Counted from the first letter of the stretch, positions 1 through 8,801 are shown. The stretch: DNA of 64,000 nucleotides from Thermocrinis albus DSM 14484 (GCF_000025605.1 NC_013894.1:171529-235528); one strand, 5' to 3'. Notes: a model not told the origin generated them from the letters alone. Numbers and translations are program-made.

Positions 1-2
1 CA

Positions 3-1349
3 CAGGGGGGTGTGGCCTGTGCTTTCCATCCCAAGGACAGCACCTACCTTCACTTTATGGATACTGTAAAGGCGGGTCGTGGTCTCTGCCACCACCAGGC
101 GGTTACGACTATGGTGGAGGAAGGCGTCCAGCGTATCGGTGACCTGATAAGGTGGGGTGTGACCTTTGATGCCGAGACCACCACCGAAGGGGGACATTCT
201 TTCCCTCGTGTTCTTAAAGTAAAGGATTACACAGGAAGAGCCATATACCAAGTTCTTTGGAAAAAGGTTCAGGAGTTGGGTATAAGAGTTCTCAGGGGTG
301 AGCTGGTGGAGATACTGGGGGATGACAAAGTGGAGGGTGTACTGTACGTAGAGGATGGTAGCATCCGTTTCTTGAGAGTAAAGGCGGTGGTACTGGCCAC
401 AGGCGGTGCTGCCTCCCTTTACCTTCACACATCCAACCCTTCACCTACCCGTGGTGACGCCATCGGTATAGCCATCCGAAAAGGTATCCCTCTGGTAAAT
501 CCTGAGTTTGTCCAGTTTCATCCCACGGTACTTGACGGAACCAGCTTCCTGATATCGGAGGCGGTAAGAGGTGAAGGAGCCACTCTGATAGATGAAAGGG
601 GTGAGAGATTCGTGGATGAGCTCCTCCCCAGAGACCAGGTAGCCAGAGCTATATACAGAAAGCTGAAGGAAGGCCATCGTGTCTTCTTGGACATGAGACC
701 CATCGTGGGTAAAGGTGTCAACATAGAGGAACGTTTCCCCACTATAGTTTCATACCTGAGGGAGAAAGGTATAGACCCATTGAAGGACCCAATACCTGTG
801 GTTCCGGCAGCTCACTACTACATAGGAGGTTTGGAAGTAGATCTGTGGGGGCGAACAAGGCTACCCGGGCTATACGCTGTTGGAGAGGTGGCATGTACAG
901 GTGTTCACGGAGCTAACCGCCTTGCTTCTAACTCTCTCCTGGAGGGTTTAGTTTTTGGATTCCGTGTGGCCCACAGAGTACTACATGACCTTAGCACCCT
1001 AACCTTTTCTTCCTCTTCCTTCAGGAACATGCATGAAGGAAAGGAAGAACCCCCCTTTACCCTCACCCATCTGAAAGAACTCATGTGGGAGTACTGTGGA
1101 TTAGAGAGGGATGAGGAGGGACTAAAACACGCCATAGGGATACTGACCGAGTGGTTGCACAGTTGGAAAAGCTGGAGAAGAACACCGGAGAACAGGGCTC
1201 TTTTGGATATATCTCTGACAGCATTAGGAACACTGCAGGGAGCTTTAAACAGAAGGGAGAGTAGGGGTGTCCACTTCAGGAAAGATTATCCTTACCAAGA
1301 TGACCGATACAGAAAGGACACATTGATAAGCGTGGGACTAAATTGGTAA
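3..1349 (+). CDS. nadB: L-aspartate oxidase, 5'-truncated by window edge
   Basis: Oxidises L-aspartate to iminoaspartate, the first step of de novo NAD synthesis, in the cytoplasm. The frame is open from base 3 and begins with QGGVACAF, the conserved segment that follows the FAD-binding fold in NadB, so the N-terminal FAD-binding motif lies outside the window. Visible family signatures are the covering-domain stretch GHSFPRVL, the substrate region VQFHPT, the SEAVRGEGA motif, the [10 protein letters not shown] active-site segment and the C-terminal flavin segment [13 protein letters not shown]. The end is complete and overlaps the possible TTG start of uvrC. Succinate dehydrogenase/fumarate reductase flavoproteins are related, but GGLEVD and the C-terminal helical domain favour NadB. 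The true start cannot be seen. Confidence 0.93.
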   Translation, partial: QGGVACAFHPKDSTYLHFMDTVKAGRGLCHHQAVTTMVEEGVQRIGDLIRWGVTFDAETTTEGGHSFPRVLKVKDYTGRAIYQVLWKKVQELGIRVLRGELVEILGDDKVEGVLYVEDGSIRFLRVKAVVLATGGAASLYLHTSNPSPTRGDAIGIAIRKGIPLVNPEFVQFHPTVLDGTSFLISEAVRGEGATLIDERGERFVDELLPRDQVARAIYRKLKEGHRVFLDMRPIVGKGVNIEERFPTIVSYLREKGIDPLKDPIPVVPAAHYYIGGLEVDLWGRTRLPGLYAVGEVACTGVHGANRLASNSLLEGLVFGFRVAHRVLHDLSTLTFSSSSFRNMHEGKEEPPFTLTHLKELMWEYCGLERDEEGLKHAIGILTEWLHSWKSWRRTPENRALLDISLTALGTLQGALNRRESRGVHFRKDYPYQDDRYRKDTLISVGLNW

Positions 1350-1351
1350 GT

Positions 1352-3049
1352 ATGATAGATCTTGAAACCCTCAAAAGAGCTCCCGAAAGTTGCGGTGTTT
1401 ATCTTTTTCAAAGAAAGGGAAGACCTATATACATAGGAAAGGCAAAGAACATAAAGGAAAGACTGTTACAGCACTACAGGGCATCTACCTCAGATCCCAG
1501 AGAGAAAGCCATACTGGAGCAAGCCGACAGTGTGGACTGGTTTATCACCCGTAACGAGTTTGAAGCTCTAACTTTAGAGATAGACCTCATTCAAACTCAT
1601 AAACCCAAATACAACATACTTCACAAGTACGGTGCAGGTTATCCCATGCTCCTCATCACCGAGGATCCTTTTCCCACCCTTCGCGTTGTGAGAGGTGCCC
1701 ATCACAGAGGCAAACTCTTCGGTCCTTTCTTTACAGCCAGTAAGGCCTACAAAGTTAAAAGATTGGTGCACAGTCTTTTTAAACTACGCACATGTGATCC
1801 TATGCCTATCAGGAAGGAACCTTGCATGGATTATCATCTGGGCCTCTGCAGTGGTCCGTGCTGCGGAAAGATAGATAGGGAGGATTATCTACTGTCGGTT
1901 ATGTCTGCGGAGTCTATGCTTTCGGGAGAAGTGGGAGAAGTGTTACCCTTGCTCTACCAGCGCATAGACCAGCTTATGGTGAACATGGAGTTTGAGAAGT
2001 GTGCCGTCATAAGGGATCAGATACAGGCTTTAGAGCGTTTAGGACAAGGGCAAAAGGTAAGTCCATTACCTTACGCCAGTGCAGATGTCTTCTACAGAAT
2101 GGGTAACGTGGTGGGAATATTTCTTATCCGTTCCCATAAGTTGGTGGACAAACAGATACACACTTTGGAGAGTGAGAGCCAACTGGAAGAGATGCTGGCA
2201 GGTTTCTACTACGCCAACGTGCTGCCTCAGGTACTGCTGGTGAATTTTCCCATCAGTGAGGAACTAATACAGTGGTTACAGAAAAGGGGAGCCTGCAAGA
2301 TACTTCCATTAGAAGATCCTGAGCTGGAAAAACTCCTGAGGGAGAACGTAGGTGCTGCCGTACCCTACCAGGTCCTAAGGGAGGAGTTTCTCAAAACCCT
2401 ATCTGTACCTTTACCGGAGGTGATAGAAGGGTTTGATGTCTCCCATTTTTACGGGGAGTATGTGGTAGGATCTTGTGTGGTTTGGGAAAAAGGCTTCATG
2501 AACAAAAAGCGTTACAGGAGATACAGGATAAAGAGCTTTGAAGGTATAAACGACTATATGGCACTGGAAGAGATACTATCCAGAAGGGCGAGGCGCCTGA
2601 AAGAGGGAGAGGAAAAAATGCCCGACATATGGCTCATAGATGGAGGAGTAGGGCAGCTGAACGTAGGAATAAGGGTGAGGGATAGATGGGATCTACCCAT
2701 TAAAGTCATGGCTCTCGCCAAAGAGGAGGAACTCCTCATAACGGAGGATGGTAGGAAGATCCCCCTCAAAGAGAACCCACTCCTCTACAAGGTGTTTGGT
2801 CTTATAAGGGACGAAGCACACCGCTTTGCCCTATCCTACAACCGACAGCTGAGACTCAAAAACGCCCTCACCGACATACTGGACAAAGTGAAAGGTATAG
2901 GAGAGGTAAAGAAGCGCATCATCTACAGGAACTTTGACAACCTTTATGAGTTTCTTCAGGCAGACCCTAACTATCTGAAGCAGTTAGGTATAGACCCTTC
3001 CCTAAAACAGGAGGTAGAAAAGTACCTTGCAGGTGATAAAGGGAGTTAA
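1352..3049 (+). CDS. uvrC: UvrABC excinuclease subunit C
   Basis: Makes both incisions around bulky DNA lesions in nucleotide excision repair. The N-terminal GIY-YIG nuclease is clear (GVYLF at residues 15-19, PIYIGKAKN at 25-33), followed by a UVR-type helical hairpin around residues 205-230, a C-terminal RNase H-like endonuclease (GFDVSHFYGEYVVGS, WLIDGGVGQLN) and a helix-hairpin-helix end (VKGIGEVKKRI). At 565 residues it is slightly shorter than E. coli UvrC. The ATG at 1352 is preferred because MIDLETLKRAP fits the family N-terminus; an in-frame TTG lies at 1343 and overlaps the nadB stop. It is tightly packed with nadB and the next gene, so probably cotranscribed. Confidence 0.95.
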   Translation: MIDLETLKRAPESCGVYLFQRKGRPIYIGKAKNIKERLLQHYRASTSDPREKAILEQADSVDWFITRNEFEALTLEIDLIQTHKPKYNILHKYGAGYPMLLITEDPFPTLRVVRGAHHRGKLFGPFFTASKAYKVKRLVHSLFKLRTCDPMPIRKEPCMDYHLGLCSGPCCGKIDREDYLLSVMSAESMLSGEVGEVLPLLYQRIDQLMVNMEFEKCAVIRDQIQALERLGQGQKVSPLPYASADVFYRMGNVVGIFLIRSHKLVDKQIHTLESESQLEEMLAGFYYANVLPQVLLVNFPISEELIQWLQKRGACKILPLEDPELEKLLRENVGAAVPYQVLREEFLKTLSVPLPEVIEGFDVSHFYGEYVVGSCVVWEKGFMNKKRYRRYRIKSFEGINDYMALEEILSRRARRLKEGEEKMPDIWLIDGGVGQLNVGIRVRDRWDLPIKVMALAKEEELLITEDGRKIPLKENPLLYKVFGLIRDEAHRFALSYNRQLRLKNALTDILDKVKGIGEVKKRIIYRNFDNLYEFLQADPNYLKQLGIDPSLKQEVEKYLAGDKGS

Positions 3050-3521
3050 TTTCCCCAGTTATGTGTTTGCCAGCCTGGTAGCAGGCTACGTTATGATGGG
3101 TGTGGATATTATGTTGGAGGGTTTTCTAGGGCTTTTTGGTAGTTACAGACAGTATGTAGAAATAGTTTCCTACACAGGACTTTTCAGAGGATACGAGGAT
3201 TTAGCGATGGTTATAGGACACACTTTCAATTCTATGATCTTTGCTATCTTTTTTGTTACACCTCAAGTGTACCACAGATTACCGTCGCCGTGGGGAGCTG
3301 TCAAAGGGCTCTTCTTTGGCATCTGTTGGCATGCCCTTGCTTTAGCCTTTTTGGTAATAACTTCCCTATTAGGTGCCCGTATGTCAGAGCTTATGTTACC
3401 CCACCATCTACATCAACACCTGACCCTTCTTTTACTACACGTCGTATGGGGAGTGACCCTCGGTGCCCTCTATAATTTAAAGGATGATAATGATAGTTAT
3501 ACACGTGAAAGCAAAACCTAA
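3027..3521 (+). CDS. Small integral membrane protein of unknown function
   Basis: I do not recognise this family. The 164-residue product has about four hydrophobic helices: roughly residues 10-35, 55-78, 88-115 and 130-148. It ends in a short charged, hydrophilic tail. Histidines are concentrated near the last two segments (LPHHLHQHL), which could bind a metal or heme, but that is speculation. The start is uncertain: TTG at 3027 follows GGAGGT at 3011-3016, and GTG at 3033 is an alternative. It overlaps the end of uvrC and, at its own end, the start of the YggU-family gene, so it sits inside the same operon. There is no sign of transfer or damage. Confidence 0.7.
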   Translation: MQVIKGVNFPSYVFASLVAGYVMMGVDIMLEGFLGLFGSYRQYVEIVSYTGLFRGYEDLAMVIGHTFNSMIFAIFFVTPQVYHRLPSPWGAVKGLFFGICWHALALAFLVITSLLGARMSELMLPHHLHQHLTLLLLHVVWGVTLGALYNLKDDNDSYTRESKT

Positions 3522-3717
3522 GGCCTCTAAGGAGTACGTGAAGGAATTATCCCCCAACTTTTACGAGGTGGCGGTAAAGGAACCACCCGAAGACGGAAAA
3601 GCTAACGAAAGGATACTGGAACTACTGTCAAAACATCTAAAGGTACCCAAGAGTCGTATAAAGCTCCTTAGAGGGACTTCCTCAAGGATAAAAGTATTCT
3701 GCATCTCACAGCTTTGA
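3484..3717 (+). CDS. YggU/DUF167 family protein
   Basis: A 77-residue protein of the DUF167 (YggU) family, whose biochemical role is not established. It shows the characteristic pattern: an N-terminal beta strand VHVKAKPKAS, the central VKEPPEDGKANERILELLS helix segment, and the closing KSRIKLLRGTSSRIKVF strand-helix-strand. The overall length matches the family. It starts at ATG 3484, or at ATG 3490, inside the tail of the preceding membrane-protein gene, and stops just before the PP2C gene. A TATAAT sequence lies just past its stop codon and may be the promoter of the next gene. Confidence 0.88.
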   Translation: MIMIVIHVKAKPKASKEYVKELSPNFYEVAVKEPPEDGKANERILELLSKHLKVPKSRIKLLRGTSSRIKVFCISQL

Positions 3718-3719
3718 TT

Positions 3720-3725
3720 TATAAT
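3720..3725 (+). promoter_or_regulatory. Predicted -10 box for PP2C-truA
   Basis: TATAAT, 12 nt before the ATG at 3738. No convincing -35 box is seen 16-18 nt upstream. The predicted transcript would have a leader of only about five nucleotides. Confidence 0.35.
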
Positions 3726-3737
3726 CTTAAAAGTCCT

Positions 3738-4454
3738 ATGGTGGTTTACTTTTACACTCACAGGGGTAAACAAAGAACCAACAACGAAGACGCTCTTTTG
3801 GTGAACGGAAGAGTCTTCCAAACAGAAGCTATGGATGTGGTACAAAGCGAGAACTTTCAAGGTGGTTGGCTGGTTGTGGCTGATGGGTTAGGCGGTCATG
3901 CCAGGGGTGAGGTGGCCTCCAGGATAGTGTTGGAGATTCTGCAGGAAAGAAACCCTCAGGATAAGGAGAGTCTTATGTCTACCCTTTGGGAAGCCAAGGA
4001 TGTACTCTTAGAATACGCGCGTCAGCATCCTCAAGCTTACGGGCTAGGCACAGCTTTGGCAGGTTTCCTTGTAAGGGAAGAGGATGTTTTGGTTTTTAAC
4101 GTGGGTGACTGTAGAGTTTACGGCTACTCAAAAGGTTGGGTTCGCCTCACCAAAGACCACACGGTGGTTGAAGATCTAATAGACAAAGGTCAACTTACAC
4201 CCCAGGAGGCAAAGAACCATCCCCGCAGACATATTCTTACCTCTGCCCTTACGGGAGATATGTCGGACTTTGAGATCTACATAAGACAGGTGGATATACC
4301 AGTGGCTCTTTTGGCATGTTCCGACGGTTTCTGGGAAGAAATGGAAGATGACCTTAACGCCTGTGGCACAGACGTGAATCTCATCATGGAGGTGTTAAAA
4401 GAAAAACCTCAGAAGGACAACGTGAGTTTTCTTCTTCTGAAAAGGAATGTTTAA
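3738..4454 (+). CDS. PP2C-type serine/threonine protein phosphatase
   Basis: Predicted metal-dependent (Mn/Mg) protein phosphatase that removes phosphate from Ser/Thr residues of cytosolic proteins. Family motifs are in order: RGKQRTNNEDA (residues 9-19), the metal-binding VVADGLGGHARGE centred on Asp49, GLGTALAGFLV, VGDCRVYGYS with the second metal-binding Asp, LTKDHTV and LLACSDGF. The chosen ATG at 3738 fits the normal PP2C N-terminus; an earlier TTG at 3714 would add eight residues with no family similarity. TATAAT at 3720-3725 suggests its own promoter with a very short leader. The end overlaps truA by 8 nt. No matching Hanks-type kinase is visible in the window. Confidence 0.9.
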   Translation: MVVYFYTHRGKQRTNNEDALLVNGRVFQTEAMDVVQSENFQGGWLVVADGLGGHARGEVASRIVLEILQERNPQDKESLMSTLWEAKDVLLEYARQHPQAYGLGTALAGFLVREEDVLVFNVGDCRVYGYSKGWVRLTKDHTVVEDLIDKGQLTPQEAKNHPRRHILTSALTGDMSDFEIYIRQVDIPVALLACSDGFWEEMEDDLNACGTDVNLIMEVLKEKPQKDNVSFLLLKRNV

Positions 4455-5172
4455 CTACGGTCTAATTCTGTCCTTCGTAGGTACTCACTTTCACGGTTGG
4501 CAGATACAACCCTCCCTACGCACCGTTCAAGGTGAACTCTCTTCCTGCCTTAGCAAGATTTTTGATCGCACCATCAAACCTATAGGGTGTTGTAGGACAG
4601 ACGCAGGAGTACACGCCAAGGAGTATGCAGCCAACTTTAAAGCACCCACCTTTATAGAACCAGATAAGCTTCTGAAAGCCCTTAACTCCCTTTTACCTCA
4701 CGACATAGGAGTAAAGAAAGTTTGGCTGGCAGAAGAGAAGTGGAACTCCCGTTACTCTATCAAAGGTAAAACTTACGTATACAGAATCCATATGTCCCAT
4801 GCCAGAGATCCCTTTTTGGAGCCCTTTGTTTGGAGAATCCCCTATACCTTACAGGTGGACAAGATGAGAGAGATCAGTCAGCTTTTAGTGGGAACTCATG
4901 ACTTTTCCGGTTTTTCTAAAAAAGAGGATGATAAGAACCCTATTATAGACTTAGAGGAATTGGTCCTCCTACAGGAAGGCGATATACTTATTTTGAGTTT
5001 TAGAGCACGGCGTTTTTTAAGATACATGGTAAGGAGAATGGTAGGTGCGTTGGTACAGGTAGGGTTAGAAAAGATAGGAAAAGAAGAGATAGAGCGCTAT
5101 CTATCAGGTGAAAACTGCCCATACACAGCTCCCGCAAAAGGTCTCACATTGGAAAAAATCCACTTTAGCTAA
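4447..5172 (+). CDS. truA: tRNA pseudouridine(38-40) synthase
   Basis: Isomerises uridines 38-40 in the tRNA anticodon arm. The catalytic motif CCRTDAGVHAKEYAANF contains the invariant aspartate. Other family marks are the N-terminal FVGTHFHGWQIQP strand, the central WNSRYSIKGKTYVYRI (RY..GK.Y.Y) motif, and the C-terminal RFLRYMVRRMVGALVQVG motif. The length of 241 residues is normal. ATG 4447 overlaps the end of the PP2C gene, indicating translational coupling. It is the last gene of the housekeeping run before the accessory island. Confidence 0.95.
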   Translation: MFNYGLILSFVGTHFHGWQIQPSLRTVQGELSSCLSKIFDRTIKPIGCCRTDAGVHAKEYAANFKAPTFIEPDKLLKALNSLLPHDIGVKKVWLAEEKWNSRYSIKGKTYVYRIHMSHARDPFLEPFVWRIPYTLQVDKMREISQLLVGTHDFSGFSKKEDDKNPIIDLEELVLLQEGDILILSFRARRFLRYMVRRMVGALVQVGLEKIGKEEIERYLSGENCPYTAPAKGLTLEKIHFS

Positions 5173-5256
5173 CTGTCAATTAGCCCATATCACAGTACCA
5201 TGTGGGACATAGGAAAGTATGTTGTGTATTAAAATTATTTTGTGAGGAGGGATAAA
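5173..5256 (+). promoter_or_regulatory. Promoter region of the delta-60 gene
   Basis: A short AT-rich intergenic stretch with a plausible -10 (TAAAAT near 5229-5234) and a strong ribosome-binding site (GAGGAGGG at 5243-5250) that fixes the start of the next gene at ATG 5257 rather than at GTG 5242. Confidence 0.4.
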
Positions 5257-5703
5257 ATGAAGAGGTATGTAGGTTATTTTGTTTTCGGTTTAATTGCAAT
5301 GGGGATTGTTTTTAGTGGTTATGGTGGAGGCGGTGGAGGTGGTGGAAGAGTTATAACAGCACCATCTGGAAGCCTTGATACCACCTTCGGCAGAGGAGGC
5401 ATAGTAACAACAGATATTGGAACGAATAGGGAGGATGAAGCCAAAGCCCTTGCCATCCAGTCAGACGGGAAGATTGTGGTCGTAGGATATTCCTATAATG
5501 GCACAAACACTGATTTTGCCGTAGTGAGGTATAATCCAGATGGAAGCCTTGATACCAGCTTCGGCACAAACGGCATAGTAACGACAGATATTGGAACGAA
5601 TAGTGAGGATAAAGCCTATGCCCTTGCCATCCAGAGAGACGGTAAGATTGTGGTCGCAGGAACTTCAGACGGTGATTTTGCCATAGTGAGGTATTGGCCA
5701 TAG
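5257..5703 (+). CDS. Short delta-60 (beta-propeller type) repeat protein with defective lipobox
   Basis: The 148-residue product has an N-terminal hydrophobic signal-like segment (residues 3-22), a glycine run, and two copies of the roughly 55-residue delta-60 repeat (GSLDTTFGRGGIV... and GSLDTSFGTNGIV...), each containing the DGKIVV..G motif. Members of this family are normally much longer, with many repeats forming beta-propellers, so two copies probably do not make a complete propeller. The segment VFSGYGGGG looks like a lipoprotein signal in which the expected lipidated Cys has become Tyr (TAT for TGT). The gene stands alone between truA and a strong terminator, in the same island as a transposase remnant and the CRISPR array, which suggests acquired DNA. 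Function unknown. Confidence 0.8.
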   Translation: MKRYVGYFVFGLIAMGIVFSGYGGGGGGGGRVITAPSGSLDTTFGRGGIVTTDIGTNREDEAKALAIQSDGKIVVVGYSYNGTNTDFAVVRYNPDGSLDTSFGTNGIVTTDIGTNSEDKAYALAIQRDGKIVVAGTSDGDFAIVRYWP

Positions 5704-5724
5704 AGACAGAATCTATAAAAATAG

Positions 5725-5757
5725 AAGGGCAGGAACATAGTCCTGCCCTTTTATTTT
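5725..5757 (+). terminator. Rho-independent terminator
   Basis: Perfect 10-bp stem AAGGGCAGGA (5725-5734) with TCCTGCCCTT (5741-5750), loop ACATAG, followed by a T-rich tail (TTATTTTT). It ends the delta-60 gene transcript and insulates the CRISPR region on its right. Confidence 0.92.
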
Positions 5758-5776
5758 TGATATTCAATTTCAATAA

Positions 5777-5910
5777 AGATCATACAGATTTCTTGAGTCT
5801 GGCAAGAGGGAGCTTCTTAATGGAGGATCTGACGATAATCATTACAAGGCAGAGATAGAGAGGCCCCAGAGGATAATAGGCAAACAGACCATACAGATAG
5901 AGATATTAAA
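5777..5910 (+). pseudogene. Transposase (IS3-family OrfA-like) fragment
   Basis: Frame 2 translates to a 40-odd-residue fragment with no start codon: ESGKRELLNGG, then YKAEIERPQRIIGKQTIQI and EILKT. The pattern E(I/L)ERL.RIIG.Q.(I/L)(E/Q)IE.LKK is typical of the C-terminal leucine-zipper end of IS3-type OrfA proteins. There is a stop at 5774, and the frame runs directly into the first, degenerate CRISPR repeat at 5914. It is therefore a broken piece of an insertion sequence at the distal end of the array. No terminal inverted repeats or OrfB can be seen. Confidence 0.6.
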
Positions 5911-5913
5911 AAC

Positions 5914-8607
5914 TTTTCAACTCCACACGGTACGTTAGAAACTAGCTCTTGCAAGTTCAGATTTTCTTTGAAACTCAAACTTTCAACTCCACACGGTACA
6001 TTAGAAACACAGAGAGGTCTTAGTAAATTCTGGGCTGAACGTTACCTTTCAACTCCACACGGTACATTAGAAACTCTCCCCGTAAAGCGGATACTTCATC
6101 TGTCAGAGCATCTTTCAACTCCACACGGTACATTAGAAACTAGAAGATGATGAAAACTCGTTCCCTGTTGTCTCCCCTTTCAACTCCACACGGTACATTA
6201 GAAACCTGACTATAAAAACTTTTTCGTTGCTCAAATCATAACTTTCAACTCCACACGGTACATTAGAAACACAGAGAGGTCTTAGTAAATTCTGGGCTGA
6301 ACGTTACCTTTCAACTCCACACGGTACATTAGAAACTCTCCCCGTAAAGCGGATACTTCATCTGTCAGAGCATCTTTCAACTCCACACGGTACATTAGAA
6401 ACCTCCACAGCTATGAAGCGTATGAGAAGTTAATGGATCTGAAGCTTTCAACTCCACACGGTACATTAGAAACCATGCGTGAGAGACTTATCTATGTAAT
6501 TTATCCCCTCACTTTCAACTCCACACGGTACATTAGAAACAAGAAAACACGTTCTCCAAAGCTCCCGCCACTTCCTGCTTTCAACTCCACACGGTACATT
6601 AGAAACGGGGCAGTTTAGGAGCTTCGGCGGGTTGGGTAGTTTGCTTTCAACTCCACACGGTACATTAGAAACAGCCTAAAAGTCAGATGATTGGCACGAT
6701 GTTTGCTATCTTTCAACTCCACACGGTACATTAGAAACACCCAGTGAAGGAAGTCCCCGTGTCAAAACTACTCCCATCTTTCAACTCCACACGGTACATT
6801 AGAAACAATACTAGACAAGGATGAAATCCGTAAGGCACTAAAGCTCTTTCAACTCCACACGGTACATTAGAAACGGGGCAGTTTAGGAGCTTCGGCGGGT
6901 TGGGTAGTTTGCTTTCAACTCCACACGGTACATTAGAAACTTTAACTATGAGCCTGTCGCATATTTCCTTGAGCATCCTTTCAACTCCACACGGTACATT
7001 AGAAACTGTCCACAATCTTCACTATCTGCGTTGGAATCACCTTCTTTCAACTCCACACGGTACATTAGAAACCCGTACACCGCTACCCGTAGTTCCTTAC
7101 CCCAATGAGACTTTCAACTCCACACGGTACATTAGAAACAGGGACGTTTTTGTTGCGTGCGTGCGTGCGTGCCTTTCAACTCCACACGGTACATTAGAAA
7201 CAAGGGCTTAATGCTATTAAATTCGGTCAAGGATAAAACTTTCAACTCCACACGGTACATTAGAAACCCTTTTAGGGACATCCCTCATGCCTTCTATGTC
7301 AAGCCTATGCTTTCAACTCCACACGGTACATTAGAAACAGAAATACATGTACTGCTGTTATGACAGTGTGTTTGCACTTTCAACTCCACACGGTACATTA
7401 GAAACCCATGATCACGGTGAGAGTTCTTGAAAAGAATAATGACTTTCAACTCCACACGGTACATTAGAAACGTGAAGATAGATAGCCCCGATGAGGCTCT
7501 GGATGCTTTCTTTCAACTCCACACGGTACATTAGAAACGACAGGTTCAAACTCCCACGACCTCATGGCTAAATACTGTCTTTCAACTCCACACGGTACAT
7601 TAGAAACAGTGGTCAGGGAGGAGTTTGACCCCAGACAACTGAGACTTTCAACTCCACACGGTACATTAGAAACAGTGGTCAGGGAGGAGTTTGACCCCAG
7701 ACAACTGAGACTTTCAACTCCACACGGTACATTAGAAACTCTTGATAGTGTTCCAACTCCTTGCCCGCCTTGAGGAGCTTTCAACTCCACACGGTACATT
7801 AGAAACTGTAATCTTGTCAATGCTTTCTTGATAAGATTTGACACTTTCAACTCCACACGGTACATTAGAAACTGCTTCCATAATGGTTATATGATTTTTA
7901 CAATCAATAACCTTTCAACTCCACACGGTACATTAGAAACAAACGTCAGGTCTTTCGCTCAGTTATCATTACATTTACCTTTCAACTCCACACGGTACAT
8001 TAGAAACACATCTACATAGTTCTTGCTGATTACATGCTTCCTTATTTTCCTTTCAACTCCACACGGTACATTAGAAACATTCCTCATAGAGGCTTTTCAC
8101 CTCCTGAGGAATTTCCTTTCAACTCCACACGGTACATTAGAAACTGAATATGTGCCAGAAGACTCCGACGGCAAAAAACTCCTTTCAACTCCACACGGTA
8201 CATTAGAAACTTTAGCCAGTCCTTGAATGGTAATGTTCTTAAATAGCTTTCAACTCCACACGGTACATTAGAAACAAGTATTAACTTCTTTAGCTTTTTG
8301 AGAGCAAGCTTGCTTTCAACTCCACACGGTACATTAGAAACGGTATGTTAATTGGAGGAATGGGTGGTGGCATGATGGGCTTTCAACTCCACACGGTACA
8401 TTAGAAACCATCTTTTCTGCAAAAGACAGAGCAAGGGCATACATAGACTTTCAACTCCACACGGTACATTAGAAACCGAGGTAAAAGAACTGCTTGTCAT
8501 AAGAAAGATAATGCTTTCAACTCCACACGGTACATTAGAAACGATATCTTTTTCAAAACAGATGAGAAATACCAACATCTTTCAACTCCACACGGTACAT
8601 TAGAAAC
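5914..8607 (-). CRISPR. CRISPR array, 41 repeats of 29 bp and 40 spacers, no cas genes nearby
   Basis: Repeats of 29 bp recur every 65-71 bp. On the plus strand each starts CTTTCAACTCC and ends ACATTAGAAAC; on the minus strand each begins GTTTCTAATG and ends GTTGAAAG, a normal crRNA 5'-handle. I read transcription as leftward because the leftmost repeat (5914-5942) is degenerate (T for the first C, and G for A in TACGTTAG), as expected at the old, leader-distal end, and because the unexplained AT-rich flank is on the right (8608-8650). Spacers are mostly 36-40 nt. Duplicated spacers occur: 6009-6045 with 6271-6307, 6075-6111 with 6337-6373, 6607-6643 with 6875-6911, and 7608-7644 with 7674-7710. 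No cas gene is present in the 64 kb, so the effector is encoded elsewhere. The handle and repeat are compatible with type I-B or III, but this is not proof. Confidence 0.98.
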
Positions 8608-8650
8608 CCTAACTCTTCATATTAATCTTATCCTACAGAATCAATAACTT
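8608..8650 (-). promoter_or_regulatory. Putative leader-proximal segment of the CRISPR array
   Basis: AT-rich stretch immediately outside the rightmost intact repeat. Read on the minus strand it lies just upstream of the first repeat, where a leader and crRNA promoter are expected. I see TTGATT followed by TAATAT, but at poor spacing (14 nt), so no promoter is called with confidence. Confidence 0.4.
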
Positions 8651-8651
8651 T

Positions 8652-8734
8652 AGAGAGGGGGTACCCTTCGCAAAATGAAGTTTATTTTCGGAAACTCCAG
8701 GTGTCTCGGATAGCATCCAAAAGTACCCCTCTCT
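8652..8734. ncRNA. Inverted-repeat element: 12-bp closing stem with small internal hairpins
   Basis: AGAGAGGGG(G)TAC at 8652-8664 pairs with GTACCCCTCTCT at 8723-8734: 12 bp with one bulged G. The 58-nt interior contains three small helices: CTTC/GAAG (8666-8680), GGA/TCC (8690-8698) and GGAT/ATCC (8708-8718). The multi-branched outline can form on either strand. There is no U tract, so it is not an ordinary terminator. It does not match any riboswitch consensus I can recall. A miniature transposable element with terminal inverted repeats is the alternative. Confidence 0.5.
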
Positions 8735-8765
8735 GAGCTTACTCTCTCAAGCATTAGAAATTTCT

Positions 8766-8801
8766 GCATCAAGACATCAATACTAAAAAATGTCTAGATG
8801 C
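8766..8801. other. Long hairpin in the CRISPR-plsY intergenic region
   Basis: GCATC-A-AGACAT (8766-8777) pairs with ATGTCT-A-GATGC (8790-8801): 11 bp with a single A-A mismatch and a 12-nt A-rich loop. It could be an RNA hairpin or a protein-binding palindrome. No poly-T follows on either strand. Confidence 0.45.

Noticed and set aside
5194-5217. Sequence resembling the reverse complement of the CRISPR repeat (AGTACCATGTGG...GGAAAG)
   Set aside because: Only about 15 of 24 bases align, with a gap, 700 bp from the array; chance cannot be excluded.
5968-8578. Open reading frames on both strands with repeated STPHGTLET or SNVPCGVE motifs
   Set aside because: They are translations of the CRISPR repeats (29 bp plus spacers), with no ribosome-binding sites and no selection on spacers.
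8652-8734. Known riboswitch (fluoride, c-di-GMP, preQ1, M-box) in the CRISPR-plsY gap
   Set aside because: None of the conserved core sequences that I remember for these classes are present in either strand.
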